The notes below the pieces were generated by a model that ran no database searches, had not been told where the DNA came from, and saw only the letters and a program-made list of their open reading frames with translations. This document shows positions 61,879 through 64,000 of a stretch of 64,000 nucleotides of DNA, piece by piece. Origin of the DNA: Rhizopus arrhizus (lineage: Eukaryota > Mucoromycota > Mucoromycetes > Mucorales > Rhizopodaceae). Positions within the stretch are counted from its first letter, which is position 1. Each line of letters begins with the position of its first letter. The stretch is from NCBI GenBank assembly GCA_024220505.1, contig JAKZZE010000012.1, positions 1,302,001-1,366,000 of the forward strand. The letters run 5' to 3'. The translations under genes and the position numbers were made by a program.

Positions 61879-63515
61879 TTACAAAGAAAGTAACGTTAGA
61901 CTCGAACTAAGGTTTTCTATTTCTGATGTCTGTGGATTGTGTTTTGGATTGCCACTGTTATGGACACTAACGTTGTTGCCAAGATTAACGCTGTTATCAA
62001 GGCTAATGCTGTTGTCAATATTAGCGCTGTTATGGTGTTGGTTCTTGTCATGATTATTAATAATTTTTGCATCTATTTTCTTCATGTTGCAAGGTACATA
62101 AACGTTTCTATATCCTTCTCTCACTCTTATCAAAAAGAATGGTATTAACACCAACTAGAATATAATGTTAATTAGCTTGTAGCATGTTGTATGAATAATA
62201 CCATTGTATATATAATAGCACACAATTTGGGATTTAAAGGAGCATGTATGACTACTTGTGGATACATGAACAACATGGTCCTAAATAAAAATAAAATGTG
62301 CTGCAAAGCCTTTTCTATTGCGTTAATGTACGTTTTATGAGTTCATTTATAATTAAATTTACAGAATAAAGCTTCCAAAAATGAAAACGTCGAGTCTCAT
62401 TATACCAAGTATACAATGCTGGATGCCAGCAAATGCCATAATACGCCATTAGATGCAATACAAATAATTCGCGTGCTCCATTTGTAATTGTCAACGTATC
62501 ACAATAATCTCTACTTTTATCTTCAAAACACATCAGAATGATCTTGATATCACTGTAATAACTTGGAATAATCCATTTTAGATGCTCGTAAAGGTAATGT
62601 GTCACGTCTTTTAAGCTCGGTATTCCAAATGGATACAACAGTACATCTTCCCATAAGGCATTGGTCTTAACGACGATCTGTGGATGACGATGCATATATA
62701 AAAAAAAGAGTAAATTCAACACATGAGTTAAGGCCCAAATTAGACGCTGTATTTTGAACTTTGTGAGGGATCGATGACGATAAGCCTCTTTGACAGTACA
62801 TCGATCATATTCTGTTAATTCATGTTGTTGTCGTAGTATATCTTCATCTTCCCTGATAGGTTCCATTTGTCTTGCTTGCCCATATTTTTTATTAAGTGTG
62901 TTTGTATACTCTTCTAATTTATAAAAGCAATCTTTACATAAATCATATCGGTTGTCAAGGTATCTTTTATATTCCACATATCTATTCACGCGTTCATTAT
63001 AATCTGGTTGCTATCAAGAACATAAGCATAACAATCATAACCATTAATCATTCGTTACATTTTCATCATCAGGAATAAAATCATCAGCAAACCATCGTAT
63101 TATGGATTGTTTATTAATACAACGATCACATAGCTTGGGTTTTGTTTTATCCAATTTATAAGGCACATATGTTGTCACTGTAAAAATAAAATAAATAAAT
63201 GAGTGACTTTTTTTTGCCCCTTTAGTTACCTCTGAAAGGAGGATCTAAGGTTTTAGAAGGTACAGAAGGATCAATGATATCACCATTCTATATACAGCAT
63301 ATAAGCATATAAAGCAAAATTGTTTAAATAGATCTTCTTACCTCATCCTTACGATTCACATTTTCACAATGGCTGCAATACCAATGTCTTTCAGATTCGC
63401 CTGCTTTAAGATCAAGATCTGTATCCTCACCACAATACCAGCAATTGACTGTTTGAAATTGTGGAGGAAAAAGATAATTCCATGTGGATTTTGATAATTC
63501 TGTTATGTTGGGCAT
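61879..63515 (-). CDS. Ima1/Samp1 (TMEM201) inner nuclear membrane protein
   Basis: 457 residues; exons 63515-63342, 63287-63230, 63177-63059, 63010-62363, 62300-62202, 62154-61879. The N-terminal Ima1 zinc domain is clear: VNCWYCGEDTDLD, WYCSHCENVN, LCDRCINKQ, LCKDCFYKLEEY (four Cys-x2-Cys pairs). Downstream are hydrophobic helices (LIWALTHVLNLLFFLYM, LFVLHLMAYYGICW, LVLIPFFLIRV). The family links heterochromatin or the spindle to the nuclear envelope. The frame also reads through the fourth intron to a stop at 62315; I prefer the spliced form because the next exons continue in phase with hydrophobic helices and a CTAATTAAC branch site. The C-terminal tail holds a hexapeptide repeat not expected in the family. 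Confidence 0.82.
61948..62034. repeat. Imperfect 18-bp tandem repeat inside the Ima1-like gene
   Basis: About four and a half units such as AAGATTAACGCTGTTATC. On the minus strand they encode a hexapeptide of the type (D/H)-N-S-x-(N/S)-(I/L/V). Confidence 0.8.
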
Positions 63516-63929
63516 AAACTGGGTATATTAATAATAAAGAAAGAAAAAGAAGGTTCAATTTTTTACTAGAAAAAAAAAAAAAAAAGTTCACTGGCCAATC
63601 AAATTCTGTGTAATTTTATTGTTCATATATCATACTTAGAAAATATGACAAAGACCGTAATATAATTTATAAAAAAAAAGGGAATAGAAATGATAATTGA
63701 CTACAGTATAAATGTGCTAAATAAAAAACTTTTAAATATATTTTATTTTACTGAAATCACATCCAAAAGACTGTTATAAATATAGTATTTACACAAGCAT
63801 TCTTGTACCAAATTGGATTATTATCGGGACAAATATTTATTTTATAAAAGTCTATTAGAAATTTAGTACTTTAAGCAGAGTATGAAAAGTCAAAGCGATA
63901 AAAGCAACCTAACCAGATACTCTTTGATG
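63516..63929. other. Intergenic upstream of the Ima1-like gene
   Basis: AT-rich 5' flank with a run of about 15 A near 63570. Nothing else recognised. Confidence 0.5.
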
Positions 63930-64000
63930 TACACTATTTCCAGAAATTAAAGTCGCATTTTGTAAAGTTTTATAATACAATTTATATGTAATTGCGACAA
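63930..64000. mobile_element. Second copy of the TA-flanked MITE, cut by the window edge
   Basis: Matches the reverse complement of the copy at 23655-23758 over all 71 visible bases with about five differences. Its right end lies beyond the window. Confidence 0.8.

Noticed and set aside
62315..62989. Stop at 62315 as the natural end of the Ima1-like protein
   Set aside because: The read-through lies in a 62-nt intron with good ends; the following exons continue in phase with hydrophobic helices.
1..64000. CRISPR array, rRNA genes, prophage or bacterial operons
   Set aside because: No regularly spaced repeats, rRNA motifs or operon-style packing were seen; the window is an intron-rich eukaryotic locus.

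Overview
The window is fungal nuclear DNA, very probably from a member of the Mucoromycota (Mucorales type). It is strongly AT-rich and its genes carry many short introns (about 42-75 nt) with GTAAG-like donors. Most AT-rich spacers are intergenic, with long homopolymer runs. Decayed Tc1/mariner-like and Fanzor (TnpB-like) sequences of the kind common in Mucorales are present. The gene set also fits: GH15 glucoamylase, a fused Ura2 protein, a YAT-type amino acid permease, Sfp1-like and Itc1-like proteins. I cannot name the species from sequence alone.

Left part, 1-17.6 kb: the 3' part of a GH15 glucoamylase (+), an ING-family PHD-finger protein (+), a Fanzor-like relic (+), a mitochondrial-type thioredoxin (+), an alpha/beta hydrolase (-), an F-box protein (-), a block with long inverted repeats, a zinc alcohol dehydrogenase (+), a 48-residue cysteine-rich metallothionein (-), a single-pass membrane protein with an SH3 domain (-) and an Sfp1-like zinc-finger regulator (-). 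Centre, 17.6-38.5 kb: a 4 kb gene desert, a Gemin7-like gene (+), a second desert holding a small TA-flanked MITE, the 2,272-residue Ura2 gene (+), a BARD1-like RING/zinc-finger/tandem-BRCT gene (+), an integrase-type zinc-finger protein (-) and a PP4 regulatory subunit 2 gene (-). Right part, 38.5-64 kb: a decayed repeat-family gene (-), an AP-4 sigma-like adaptor subunit with a GC-AG intron (+), a 15-exon amino acid permease with a 3-nt exon (+), a deleted Tc1/mariner relic (+), a Nudix hydrolase (-), a SURF6/Rrp14 homologue (-), a 6.4 kb AT-rich desert with a 118-bp inverted repeat pair, then three genes in tandem on the minus strand: an Itc1/ACF1-like ISWI subunit, a membrane-anchored class 3 lipase and an Ima1/Samp1 nuclear-envelope protein. 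A second, truncated MITE copy lies at the right edge.

Most genes are housekeeping and not functionally linked to each other. Several encode parts of complexes: chromatin (ING, Itc1), ribosome biogenesis (SURF6, Sfp1), snRNP assembly (Gemin7), DNA repair and ubiquitin signalling (BARD1-like, PP4R2) and vesicle sorting (AP-4 sigma). A notable share (BARD1-like, AP-4 sigma, Gemin7-like) belongs to families better known from animals and plants than from yeasts. Exon structures were built by hand from reading frame, splice signals and family alignment from memory. Phases close exactly in every spliced model given, but no transcript data support them.
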